Translations under genes and position numbers: made by a program
Notes under the pieces: generated by a model
What the model was told of the DNA's origin: nothing
Database searches by the model: none
What the model saw: the letters and a program-made list of their open reading frames with translations, nothing else
NCBI GenBank assembly: GCA_014843695.1
Contig: CM026391.1
Location: 41,144,598 to 41,208,597 of the forward strand
Origin: Archivesica marissinica
Lineage: Eukaryota; Mollusca; Bivalvia; Venerida; Vesicomyidae
DNA: 64,000 nt
Direction: 5' to 3'
Shown: one piece after another, positions 1-12,600 of the stretch
Numbering within the stretch: the stretch's first letter is position 1
How the letters are laid out: each line of letters begins with the position of its first letter

Positions 1-126
1 ACCAATAAATGGTGGAATCGGAGTATCACGTTTTGCTATGTTAGATAATATATCTTGGCCGTGTGTACAGAAATTCAATACTATCATGTCTTCTAAGAAT
101 ACAGTAGAATTGTTAAAAATATCTAA

Positions 127-214
127 GTGTGTGTGTGTGTATATGAGTGTGTGTGTGTGTGGGTGGGTATGTGTGGGTGTGGGTAGGTGTGTGTGTGTGT
201 GTGGTGTGTGTGCC
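127..214. repeat. (TG)n microsatellite
   Basis: An almost uninterrupted GT/TG run, with short GGTGGG and TAT breaks, lies directly before the 39-bp satellite. Alternating purine-pyrimidine DNA of this kind is known to be slippage-prone and able to form Z-DNA. No coding signal is seen. Confidence 0.9.
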
Positions 215-215
215 A

Positions 216-3200
216 AACATCGACACAGATAATCAAACAAACAACTCCACGCCACATATCGACACAGATAATCAAACAACTCCACGCCACATAGCGACAC
301 AGATAATCAAACAAACAACTCCACGCCACACATCGACACAGATAATCAAACAACTCCACGCCACAATAGCGACACAGATAATCAAACAAACAACTCCACG
401 CCACACATCGACACAGATAATCAAACAAACAACTCCACGCCACACATCGACACAGATAATCAAACAAACAACTCCACGCCACACATCGACACAGATAATC
501 AAACAAACAACTCCACGCCACATAGCGACACAGATAATCAAACAACAACTCCACGCCACATATCGACACAGATAATCAAACAAACAACTCCACGCCACAC
601 ATCGACACAGATAATCAAACAAACAACTCCACGCCACGTAGCTACACAGATAATCAAACAAACAACTCCACGCCACATAGCGACACAGATAATCAAACAA
701 ACAACTCCACGCCACACATCGACACAGATAATCAAACAAACAACTCCACGCCACAAATCGGCACAGATAATCAAACAACTCCACGCCACATAGCGACACA
801 GATAATCAAACAAACAACTCCACGCCACACATCGACACAGATAATCAAACAAACAACTCCACGCCACACATCGACACAGATAATCAAACAAACAACTCCA
901 CGCCACACATCGACACAGATAATCAAACAAACAACACCACGCCACATATCGACACCGATAAACAAACAAACAACTCCCGCCACACATCGACACAGATAAT
1001 CAAACAAACAACACCACGCCACACATCGACACAGTAATCAAACAACTCCATGCCACACATCGACACAGATAATTAATCAAACAACTCCACGCCACATAGC
1101 GACACCGATAAACAAACAAACAACTCCACGCCACATAGCGACACAGATAATCAAACAAACAACTCCACGCCACACATCGACACAGATAATCAAACAAACA
1201 ACTCCACGCCACACATCGACACAGATAATCAAACAACTCCACGCCACATAGCGACACAGATAATCAAACAAACAACACCACGCCACATATCGACACAGAT
1301 AATCAAACAACTCCACGCCACACATCGACACAGATAATCAAACAAACAACTCCACGCCACACATCGACACAGATAATCAAACAACTCCACGCCACACATC
1401 GACACAGATAATCAAACAAACAACTCCACGCCACATAGCGACACAGATAATCAAACAAACAACTCCACGTCACACATCGACACAGATAATCAAACAACTC
1501 CACGCCACATAGCGACACAGATAATCAAACAAACAACTCCACGCCACACATCGACACAGATAATCAAACAACTTCACGCCACATATCGACACAGATAATC
1601 AAACAAACAACTCCACGCCACACATCGACACAGATAATCAAACAAACAACTCCACGCCACACATCGACACAGATAATCAAACAAACAACTCCACGCCACA
1701 CATCGACACAGATAATCAAACAAACAACTCCACGCCACATAGCGACACAGATAATCAAACATACAACTCCACGCCACACATCGACACAGATAATCAAACA
1801 AACAACTCCACGCCACACATCGACACAGATAATCAAACAAACAACTCCACGCCACGTAGCTACACAGATAATCAAACAAACAACTCCACGCAACACATCG
1901 ACACAGATAATCAAACAACTCCACGCCACATAGCGACACAGATAATCAAACAAACAACTCCACGCCACACATCGACACAGATAATCAAACAAACAACTCC
2001 ACGCCACAATCGACACAGATAATCAAACAACTCCACGCCACATAGCGACACAGATAATCAAACAAACAACTCCACGCCACACATCGACACAGATAATCAA
2101 ACAAACAACTCCACGCCACACATCGACACAGATAATCAAACAAACAACTCCACGCCACACATCGACACAGATAATCAAACAAACAACACCACGCCACATA
2201 TCGACACCGATAAACAAACAAACAACTCCCGCCACACATCGACACAGATAATCAAACAAACAACACCACGCCACACATCGACACAGTTAATCAAACAACT
2301 CCATGCCACACATCGACACAGATAATTAATCAAACAACTCCACGCCACATAGCGACACCGATAAACAAACAAACAACTCCACGCCACATAGCGACACAGA
2401 TAATCAAACAAACAACTCCACGCCACACATCGACACAGATAATCAAACAAACAACTCCACGCCACACATCGACACAGATAATCAAACAACTCCACGCCAC
2501 ATAGCGACACAGATAATCAAACAAACAACACCACGCCACATATCGACACAGATAATCAAACAACTCCACGCCACACATCGACACAGATAATCAAACAAAC
2601 AACTCCACGCCACACATCGACACAGATAATCAAACAACTCCACGCCACATAGCGACACAGATAATCAAACAACTTCACGCCACATATCGACACAGATAAT
2701 CAAACAAACAACTCCACGCCACACATCGACACAGATAATCAAACAAACAACACCACGCCACACATCGACACAGTTAATCAAACAACTCAACGCCACTCAT
2801 CGACACAGATAATCAAACAAACAACACCACGCCACACATCGACACAGTTAATCAAACAACTCCACGCCACATATCGACACAAATAATCAATCAAACAACT
2901 CCACGCCACATAGCGACACCGATAAACAAACAAACAACTCCACGCCACATAGCGACACAGATAATCAAACAAACAACTCCACGCCACACATCGACACAGA
3001 TAATCAAACAAAACAACTCCACGCCACATAGCGACACAAATAATCAAACAAACAACTCCACGCCACATATCGACACAGATAATCAAACAAACAACTCCAC
3101 GCCACATATCCACACAGATAATCAAACAACTCTACGCCACATATCGACACAGTTAATCAAACAAACAACTCCACGCCACACATCGACACAGATAATCAAA

Positions 3201-3682
3201 CAATTCCACGCCACATAGCGACACAGATAATCAAACAAACAACTCCACGCCACATAGCGACACAGATAATCAAACAAACAACTCCACGCCACACATCGAC
3301 ACAGATAATCAAACAACTCCACGCCACATAGCGACACAGATAATCAAACAACTCCACGCCACACATCGACACAGATAATCAAACAAACAACTCCACGCCA
3401 CACATCGACACAGATAATCAAACAAACAACTCCACGCCACACATCGACACAGATAATCAAACAAAGAACTCAACGCCACACATCGACACAGATAATCAAA
3501 CAAACAACTCCACGCCACACATCGACACAGATAATCACACAAACAACTCCACGCCACACATCGACACAGATAATCAAACAAACAACTCCACGCCACACAT
3601 CGATACAGATAATCAAACAACTCCATGCCACATAGCGACACAGATAATCAAACAAATAACTCCACGCCACACATCGACACAC
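216..3682. repeat. 39/35-bp satellite array
   Basis: About 90 tandem copies of a unit built from CATCGACACAGATAATCAAA, CAAACAACTCCACGCCA and a short joiner. Most units are 39 bp. Many lack one AAAC and are 35 bp. Variants such as ATAGCGACAC, GTAGCTACAC and CACCGATAAACAAAC are scattered through it. A block near 900-1330 recurs near 2150-2590, offset by about 1252 bp, which shows higher-order duplication. The long minus-strand open frames (CLFDYLCRCVAWS-type) follow the repeat and have no recognisable domain, so I do not call them genes. Confidence 0.95.
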
Positions 3683-3689
3683 TGCTATT

Positions 3690-5225
3690 AATCAACAACA
3701 ACAACAACAACAATAATTTATTGCATAAAACATAGTCATATGCTTATAGCAAATACACAATATATATGAGTAGACAGTCATGGATTTTCAGAGAAGTGCT
3801 TAACAAATACAAATAATTTTAATTGTGTAATGAAGTTACTTTCTTAGTAAATTTGCAGTTTTAATAATAATTCTTTTGATTCGGCTGTTAAAAGGTTGGT
3901 CAATTTTTGTAACGTAGGCCAGGTATAGTAATATCTTTTAAAATACTCTTACTTGTGTCTTAAGTCAGTATATTTAGGGCATATTAGGAGAAAATGAAAT
4001 TCACTTTCTATCATATTCATATTGCATTGAGTACATAGTCGTTGGTGCCTAGGTAAATTTAAGTAACGTCCCTTTTCTATAAAAAGATCATGTGATGATG
4101 TTCTAAATTTAGTTAGTGCTGTTCTATATTTACATTCAGTTATGATATCCAGATATGATTCAAATTTAAAAGAATGTTTAAATAAACAATATGTTTCTAG
4201 TCGTGTTGAATTATTTAATGTTGAATACTAGCTTTGTTGATATATATCTAGTAGTCTTTGTTTGATTTGATTAAAATTTAGTAACATATTAAACTGATGC
4301 TGCCAAAGATATGTTAGACCACATTGATCTAGAATAATTTTAATTTGATAAGCCCAGTTGTTTTTATTATAAGTAAGTCCAGTATCAGTATCTGTTTTTA
4401 ACATTTTATATGTTTTAAATAATAATGATCTATCACTGAGAGTTAATAGTTTAATCCAATATTTAATCATTAAAAGTTTACGACGTACACACATGGGAGT
4501 TCTTCCAAGTTCACCGTATAATGCATCCAGATTTGTTGAGCGTCTTACATGTAAAACTTTTCTACAGAATTTAGAGTGTAAGGATTCAACATCTGGACCC
4601 AAGTGATACCCCAGATTTCAGCAGAATAGTTTAATATCGGTGCGACAAGAGTGTCAAATAATTGCGTTTGCTTTGAAACTGGTAAATCTAACTGATTGTA
4701 AACAATAAACAGATTATGCATGGAATACGAGGCATGTTGTGCTACTCGTTTTTGCGTACGATTCCAGTTACCGTTTTTAAATAAATGAACTCCAAGATAC
4801 TTAAATGACGTAAACACTTATATAAGTGAATTATAAATATAGAAATCATAAGACGTGTGACGTCCATTTTCGAATATCACGATTTTAGTTTTGTTTATAT
4901 TAAGACGTAAACCCCATACGTTGCAATATGTTTCAATATCGGTCAATATTGATTGAAGCGAAGCGTGATCGTGAGCAAATACGACTGCATCGTCTGCAAA
5001 TAGTAATAAGAATAGTTGTAGCTCTTCAATTGCTAATATACCATTTATATTGTTGTTTATACTATATATAATATCATTTAAGAAAAATAAACATTGTAAG
5101 CTGCTAGCCGGGTCCCCCTGATTCACCCCGATGTTAGAATTAATATTTTCGGATTTAAGAGAGTTATACCGAATGTACGACTTGACAACGTTATACATTG
5201 ATTTAATCGCATGTATAATAATCAC
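3690..5225 (-). mobile_element. 5'-truncated non-LTR retrotransposon (LINE)
   Basis: A minus-strand LINE copy. It keeps the RT fingers/palm end, the RT C-terminal region and the terminal zinc-knuckle domain, then a 3' end with AATAAA and a (TTG)n tail at 3692-3716. It abuts the 39-bp satellite, so it probably inserted into it or the array grew up to it. The 5' end is lost at about 5225, as is usual for target-primed reverse transcription. The RNA-binding CCHC-type end suggests an I/Jockey-like group, but the clade is not certain. Confidence 0.85.
3844..5225 (-). pseudogene. LINE ORF2 fragment: RT palm to C-terminal zinc knuckle
   Basis: Reverse transcriptase of a LINE, which would copy its own RNA at a nicked target site. 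Read on the minus strand from 5225, it shows GVNQGDPASSLQCLFF and then FADDAVVFA (the catalytic Asp pair). After a frame break near 4817 come YLGVHLF and LDTLVAPILNYSAEIWG-like text, then LGRTP...KYWIKLL. The last part, only readable by eye, has LCTQCNM, ESEFHFLLICPKYTDLR and a WPTLQKL tail. That tail has one in-frame stop (3949-3951) before the terminal stop at 3844-3846. At least two frame changes and one stop make it non-functional. The endonuclease and the first RT motifs are missing. Confidence 0.85.
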
Positions 5226-5689
5226 TATATTGTATTCCGCTCGAGCATATTTAACATTTTATTGATTTTCAACAAAGAAAGCATGAAAGCAAAGTTGAAA
5301 AATATATTGAATTTCAAATGTGTCAAAAGCAAGCTGTAATGCCGCGACCATTCAGAATCCATCCAGCAAGCATACTAGTTTACGCCATTATCTAATTATC
5401 GCAATTCACTAGTGACTAACTTTGCATGTTGAAACGACGTCACTAAATGTAAATGTGTAGATGTGTCTTTATTCGTTTCCACATTACCGTCTCAACATGT
5501 CTACTTCCTATTTTTGGCAGGTAGTGAACTCAATGTTATTACATTGACCGCCGAATACTACAGCCCATCTTGTATCCAGTCTTGGAGAAATTATTAATTT
5601 TCTATATTTATCTGCTTTTCATACGCAGAATACTATTATATCAAGTTTATGGAACAATTTCATGAAACAAATAGCACCACACGATGCAT
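5226..5689. other. intergenic, nothing recognised
   Basis: AT-rich single-copy-looking sequence between the truncated LINE and the 5.7-kb minisatellite. I see no domain-bearing frame, RNA gene or repeat in it. Confidence 0.5.
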
Positions 5690-5690
5690 C

Positions 5691-5852
5691 CAACATAATG
5701 TAGAAATTCGGATCGAAAGGACAACATAGACTATTAATGTAGACATTCGGATCGACAGGACAACATTGAGTATTAATGTAGACATTCGGATCGACAGGAC
5801 AACATTGAGTATTAATGTAGACATTCGGATCGACAGGACAACATTGAGTATT
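5691..5852. repeat. 39-bp minisatellite, 4 copies, open on the minus strand
   Basis: Four tandem copies of a 39-bp unit containing TATTAATGTAGACATTCGG and ATCGACAGGACAACATTGAG. Three copies are near identical and the outer one (5691-5735) is diverged. Because 39 is 13 codons, the minus strand reads through as a 13-residue repeat, NTQCCPVDPNVYI. A plausible splice acceptor (TTTGGTTCAG) precedes it on the minus strand at about 5876-5885, and a stop follows at 5619. It could be a small cysteine-rich exon or chance. Confidence 0.85.
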
Positions 5853-5929
5853 TCCAGCAGCAAAGGTCTCTTCATTCTGAACCAAATTGCAAAAAACAAA
5901 ATATGAGATGTTTGTATGTTTTTTAAATT

Positions 5930-6365
5930 TAAGTTTATTTAACGTCGTTACATGTTGCCCATTTGAACGACGGGCAGTTTACCTAGCAACACCTTGCCTG
6001 GGCAGGTTCCAGCGGTTAACCAGTACTTGGTGCACCAACCTCCGTAAGACACTGTAAACCTATTCATGTAAGAGTCCGTGACCATCAGTGATGATAGGTT
6101 AAGTAGGTTAAGTAGTATACAAGTCAGACATTAGTCCCAGGATGTGCTCCATACTATAGTAAATGCACTATCCAATATGTACCAGCATAGTTTAATGATT
6201 ACCTTAATGTGCATGTATTATTGCATATATCATGTCACTTCTAACACTTTCTAGTGATACCTTAGCTTCTTGATAATTTTTGTTTCGGTGTTTCATTTGT
6301 GGTGCCATATTTTGTTCTGATATCATTTAAAAAAAGTTAGCCTAATAAATCATTTTCAAAATACC
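5930..6365. other. intergenic, possible dispersed repeat
   Basis: Non-coding. The stretch around 5935-6060 has a TTTAACGTCG motif and short GC-rich blocks of the style seen in molluscan SINE/LINE tails. I found no second copy in this window and no tRNA-like head, so I leave it unclassified. Confidence 0.3.
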
Positions 6366-6367
6366 AT

Positions 6368-6614
6368 CAATTGACCTTTCTGCCGATTTTGATTGACAGC
6401 TGGCGTTAGCCAATCGCATCGCACCATTCGCGCACACCCCCGGCAACGGTTTATCGCCGCCATCTTGTTAGACAAACAATGCATATTAGACAAACTAGTA
6501 ACGAGTAGACAAATTTGAAAAGGCGTGAATTTGATCGAAAATACGGGTTTAAAATTGTTTTAATGATGTTGAAAATGTGTAGCTTTGGTGTGTGGGTTAG
6601 TTATAGTACAAAAT
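6368..6614 (+). repeat. dispersed 250-bp repeat, copy 1 (promoter-like)
   Basis: Matches the reverse complement of 49653-49889 over its whole length with high identity by eye. It contains an inverted-CCAAT context (AGCCAATCGCATCG), a GC-rich GCGCACACCCCCGG block and GCCGCCATCTTG, which resembles a YY1 site. Such a mix is typical of a TATA-less promoter or a LINE 5' UTR. No open frame or terminal repeat was found. Confidence 0.75.
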
Positions 6615-7076
6615 CAGGCGATGCGTCAACTTAATACCGTTAATATATATGTAATACTAAAGATATAGTGCACGTGTTGAGTTTTTAAGTGTACTGTATC
6701 TACAGGTATATCTCCAGGACAAATTACTCGTGAGAGTGAATCGTTTAATCACGCAATATAATAATAAGTTCCCAATAAACTGTAATGTCAATGTCATTGA
6801 GAAAGACAACTGTTTTCCTGACTCGATCAGACGCAGATGTATAAGTTGGTCATGTGTTCATAATCACGCTACAAACGAGATAAAATCCTCACTGTTCAAT
6901 TACCGTATATTAACAAAATGCTGACATATTTTAATGGCGAATGCATCTATATTTAATTTGCACAAATGTGTGGTAAATCAGAATATCCTCTTCAGTATTA
7001 GAGTTATAGCTTGATATTGATGATCGCTTTGAACAGATAACTTGGATTTGACCATTTATACAAAGTCTTCATGTGA

Positions 7077-7146
7077 TTGGTGTGTGTGTATGCGCGCGCG
7101 CGTGCGTACGTGCGAGCGAGCGCGCGTGTGTGTGTGTGTGTGGAAG
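7077..7146. repeat. mixed (TG/CG)n microsatellite
   Basis: A GTGTGTGT / GCGCGCGC / GTGTGTGT run broken by TGCGAGCGAG. It is strictly alternating over long stretches, so it is a strong Z-DNA candidate. The flanking small frames have no recognisable domain. Confidence 0.85.
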
Positions 7147-7311
7147 GAGGGGGGTGGATCGTCGCGTGATGCTCGTATGTCCTCTCAGTTTCTTCTCTGT
7201 GTGATCGTAGATCAATGTGTGAATCGCTTGGAGGCAACAATGAATTGTTGTACTTTATAAAATAGGTGCATGGTTTGGTCATTATTCAGACGTTCGTTGT
7301 CGTAGATAAGA

Positions 7312-7566
7312 TTGGTATGTATGAAAGTACTCTCCAACGTAATTGCGAATGATAGGCATTACAATAAACATCTCACTCCCCACCGTGAACGTATGGCGTA
7401 TGAGGCCCGTACATTGAAACGCAACGGCATCTTGACCAAGTGTTGGATTTCTGGCTGCAGGGTGAAAGGTCAGGTGGATGACAAGAGTACCCCTGTCGCC
7501 ATCAGAGACATGATTGACATACAGTGCCTTCGGGAGAAGAAGCCCCTTCCAGTTTACATGTACTAG
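7312..7566 (+). pseudogene. LINE ORF1 C-terminal fragment
   Basis: An open stretch whose middle reads HLTPHRERMAYEARTLKRNG, then TKCWISGCRV and PVAIRDMIDIQCL. This is the pattern of the C-terminal domain of L1/Tx1-type ORF1 proteins (NED/HLTP..R...AYEAR.L, then W...G.V..K, then a DL/DI..L end). ORF1p binds LINE RNA as a coiled-coil trimer. Only the C-terminal domain is here, without the coiled coil or RRM. The assignment rests on resemblance in residue pattern. The ORF1 at 32.5 kb has the same order of motifs. Confidence 0.5.
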
Positions 7567-7569
7567 TTA

Positions 7570-9600
7570 TATTGTATCTGTGTTTGAGTGGTGCTGGTGG
7601 ACTCTGTTGCAACACTATAGTGTGCATAAACATTAACATGTGCGTTTGTTTTTGTTTACATTCCATTGCAGTCGTCCAATGTGTATTCCCACGCTTGCCT
7701 ACTGCACATACAATTAATAATACAAAAGCTTACCTGTATTTAAAATCCACAATCGATATATCCGTCATACAGGTGCGCAGACGATCATGCTTGCAGACGA
7801 TCTTCTTGCAGTTAATCCAATGTATATGTCAATTTCACTTATAATGTATATTAATTAGTGATATCCAACTTTTTGAAACAAATCCATCTTATTGCAACAC
7901 TTGCATAAATCGTTCAACGTTAATAACATTTACAATTTATATTTATAAAAACAACATTTAAAAAGTGTCAGTTATTAAAACGTCACTGACCTAGCTGACA
8001 TGTTTAAAAATAGTCTCACTATATAAAATGCTCGCTTTTTTCGAGCTCGTTTTTAGTTTCGACCATGTCATTATATCTGCATGGTTATTGTCCTAGTCAT
8101 TTCACTTATATTATTTCAAATGCAATATACTCAGCGCCGTCGCATCTTGATAGATACATGCAAAATTATACTGCCCTTTTTTTGGACCCGATTCTAAATT
8201 AAAACAAATGTAATGAGTTAAATTGAACTGAATGCAAACGGATGTTGTTTGTTTTTAGGACTGTGTACATGGTAACATAAGATTATCTTCACCTTGACCT
8301 AATAGTACGAAGTAAACGCATACTTGCTGATACCTTTAAACTTTGACCCGTGACTGCGTGTCAAAGGTAGCTTTAACCTGTGTGTCAAAGGTCGACTATC
8401 ATAGTTCAAGTTATTAGTCAATATCTATATAAGGTGATAGGTTTTTAACTGGATGTAGTTGTGAATGACTTCGTTTAAAATATGTCGTTGCAATTCTATA
8501 GTTATTTAGAATTTAATCGACTTTATGACTGAACGAATAATTATACATTATTATGGCATTAAGTTCTGATCTATATTTAGTTGACATATCTATTTGAGAT
8601 TGTAAAGGAACAATCTGTAGCAATTACCATTTTATTGTTTGTTTTCCTGTTTCATGGTGAAGCGAGCAAGGTAACCTATTACATTAAATGTAGATCTATG
8701 AAACATGTACATGGTCCTGTATTATACATGTATATATACTTGCGGGTATAATCATGGTCAATTCATAATAATGAATATCATTTGCAATGCATACATGCTA
8801 TGTCGCAACGAGGTGTAGTTTTTGCACACGTTATGGTTCGCTATTGCACTTAGATCTATGCTATATATGATTGTCGATCTTATCTGTTGAAACATTACAT
8901 GATGATACATAATTATACTGATACTGCATTCTGGTTGGGCAGGGTGCGGTTTTTGTGTGCCAATGCCGATTGAATATATCTTACACCGTTACGATGTACA
9001 ATTATTGACTTATTATCAGAAGTTCAATCCTTGCTGGAGCAAGTTATTGTATCGTGACCGATGTGATTGCGATATATTGTAATTGACTTGAATTTACTAA
9101 ATATAGACCTTTCATAAAAAGGTTGTATAATTATACTATAGACACTAATCTATCCCTGGTCAAGGGTAGACAACTCAAATTTTAATATGATAACCTTCAC
9201 GGATAGTCCTTCTTGAATGTTATAATCACATATAATTTATTGACATTTTGAAATTCTTTTAGAATAGAAAATGCTTTAGACATCTAAAAAAAGCAAATAC
9301 TTTTTTTACGTTTCATAGACTTCTCTATTTACATGTTTTTCATCTGCTAGATACAAAACTAAGTACAATTTCACCTATATTTCACAACATAGCCCTATTT
9401 CTATTCCTGTCTTCAGACACGACTTCTTTTCATCCATGTTTTGTGCATTTTTCAATTTTATTTCTCATTGTCCCTCCCTCCGCGCTGCTGCTGCCCCGTG
9501 TTATGGAGATATTTTATATGGGTGTCCCTTCTCGGTTATACTTTTATGCGATCGATCGTCATTCTCCATTCTCGTTTCTTTGATTTTATACCCACATAGG
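7570..9600. other. 2-kb AT-rich non-coding stretch
   Basis: No frame with a recognisable domain, no RNA gene and no tandem repeat. Two near-direct copies of GTGTCAAAGGT occur at about 8358-8393. The last 150-200 bp, up to 9622, probably include the 5' UTR of the following LINE, but its start is not visible. Confidence 0.5.
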
Positions 9601-9622
9601 TAACGACCTAGGAGCATGGAGA

Positions 9623-12600
9623 ATGGCGGTCGGATTGCATTATTTTAGGGGGCGTGCTTGTATCAAAACCATGACTTACAACTATAATATATGTTCAGAT
9701 TTTCTAAGACACATACAAAGTTGTTGGTGTACTTTAATCACATATCTGCATGTCATCATACGAGTCATTAGTAACTTTGCTTCTTATTCGAATATCCCAT
9801 ATGCTGTGCTTTTAATGACCTATGACTTTTATTATGTATTTCTCATTTACAAACATGCAAACTCTAATACTGAAAATTGTCTTAGCATCAAAGTTTTATT
9901 CTTAATATTAGAACAGCTACATTATTTCGCAATTGTTCGTTTACTTATTTTACTTGCTAATGATATTCATCTTAACCCTGGACCTATTGAAGATAACGGT
10001 TGCTTTTCTATAATACATCAGAATATAAGAAGTATTCGCAACAAATTAGACTTTATTAAGGATCATTTCATTGATAACTTCGATGTTATATGTTGTACAG
10101 AAACACATCTCTCTCAAGATATCCCCGACTCGAAACTTAAGCGTGTAGGTCTTGAAGACATGTTTCGCAAAGATGTATCTGCTAACTCTGGGGGTATTGT
10201 GATATACTGTAATTCTAGCTTGCAACCAACGCGCTTAATTGACCTCGAAGCAATTCTACCAGAATCACTGTGCATAAAAGTAAAAGATCATAATAAAAGT
10301 GTTATCATAGCTACTGTGCATAGGCCACCTAATTCCCCATTGGAGTTTTGGCAAAGATGTGATTTATTTATTGAGCAAGCATTAGAAGCCTCAAACAATG
10401 TTATATTACTTGGTGATATAAATGAAGACCAGTTAAACGTATTAAATCGAAAGTTTCGTGACATACTAATTGTTAATAATATGACAAATGTAATAACAGA
10501 ACCTACTCGAGTTACACAAAACACAAGTACCTTAATTGATATTATAGCTTTAACAAACTCAGTAACATCTCTGAATACTGGTATTCACCAAACTACTCCA
10601 GATATCAGTGACCATTTCGGTACATATGTACATATCAAAAGCAGTTTCCATCCAATAACTAATTATACTCGAAAAGTGTGGAACTACAAGCAAGCTGACC
10701 TCCATAAATTGAACACATCTATAGCAACTACTGATTGGTCAACCTTAAATAATGAATCAATAGATGAAGCAACAACATTTTTCGAAAACACTTTTATAGG
10801 TTTAGTAAAAACTTGTATCCCAAGCAAAGATGTCCAGATTCGTCCAAATAATAAACCTTGGTACAATTCGTTAATTCGAAAAACATCTCGAACACGCGAT
10901 AGGTTAAAAGGAATTGCTCTTCACTCCGGTAAACTCTCAGATTGGCAAAGTTATAAAAAAATCAGAAATCGTGTTAATAATATGAAAAAACATTTACGGG
11001 AAGAATTTTATAATACCCTTGAATTCTCTATGAATGACTTAAGTAATAACAACCCCAGACAATATTGGAAACTAGTAAAAATGCTAGTCAAAGAATATTC
11101 AAACGCTGACGAACTTATACCACCTTTGGAGAATGAAAACCACGACATGACTATTTCTGACGCTGACAAAGCGACAACATTGAATAACTACTTTGTATCG
11201 ATATCGACTGTAGATGATTCTAACTCCATATTACCGTACTTTAACATGAAAACTAACTCAACTATCTCTCACTTTACTATTTCCGAACAAGATGTCATTG
11301 ATGTTATAGATAACTTAACTTTAAATAAAGCATCTGGTCCAGACGAAATAAGTCATAACATGTTAAAAGGATGTTCTAAATCCATAGCCAAACCATTGTG
11401 TACATTATTTAATAAATCACTTAACTCAAATATATATCCATCTTCTTGGAAGTCTGCAAATGTTATGCCACTCTTTAAAAAAGGTGATAAGTCCTTACCT
11501 TCCAACTACAGACCAATCTCACTAATAAGCTGTGTTGGCAAAGTTATGGAAAGAGTGATTTTTAAGTATTTATATAACCACTTCAATGCAAACAATCTCA
11601 TTTTCAAAAACCAGTCGGGATTCCTCCCTGGTCACTCCACAGTATACCAACTTATAGATATTTATAACCAAATTTGTAAATCTTTTGATGAGAAAAAGGC
11701 ATGGTTTTTTGTGACATTTCAAAAGCATTTGACCGTGTATGGCATAAAGGACTTATATTCAAGTTAAAATAATACGGTGTTTCTGGAAATCTTATTAACT
11801 GGATTACAGACTATCTTGACAGACGGACACAAAGGGTATTTGTTGGTCAATCTTTCTCTAAAACTAGGTCAATTACTGCAGGAGTACCTCAAGGGTCAGT
11901 ACTAGGTCCACTTCTATTTCTTGTATACGTAAATGACATCGCAGACTCACTGCTCAGCACCACTAGACTCTTTGCCGATGACAGTTCACTTTCTGTATCT
12001 TCATCAGACTCTACTCATATATAAATCGTCTTAAATTCAGATTTAGAAGAAATATCCAACTGGGCAAAACAATGGCTTGTAAAATTTAATCCTTCCAAAA
12101 CAGAGGCAATGTTTTTCTCATTAAGAAACATAACTCAACCGTCCCTTTATTTTGATAATACATTACTTAACTTTGTTGATGATCATAAACACTTAGGTCT
12201 TACCTTAAGTCACGATGGGTCATGGCATACACATATAAACAATATAACTACTTCAGCTTCTAAAGTACTTGGTTCTATGAGAATGCTAAAATTCAAACTA
12301 AAGCGCAAGACTTTAAACAATATATATATAGCTTATCTTAGACCCTTACTGGAATATGCGTCTGCTGTCTGGGATAGCTGTACCCAATATGAAAAAAATA
12401 GTTTAGAAAGGATTCAATATGAAGCTGCTCGTATAGTCACAGGCTTGACACGCTCCGTATCTATTCAAAACCTACTTACAGAAATCGGCTGGGTTTCCCT
12501 TGCAGACCGAAGATCTATCCAAAAACTCACACTGGTTTATAAGGAGAAACACGGACTTCTTCCGAGTTATCTCAACGATCTATTTCCCCCTTTGGTTGGG

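Noticed and set aside
123..3682. Many minus-strand open frames rich in CLFDYLCRCVAWS
   Set aside because: They are translations of the 39/35-bp satellite and shift frame with each 35-bp unit. No start context or domain.
216..3682. CRISPR array
   Set aside because: Units are contiguous with no unique spacers, and the DNA is eukaryotic. The same holds for the 40- and 43-bp arrays.
8350..8400. Nuclear-receptor-type element from two GTGTCAAAGGT copies
   Set aside because: Only two short near-repeats in an otherwise featureless stretch. Too weak to call without binding data.
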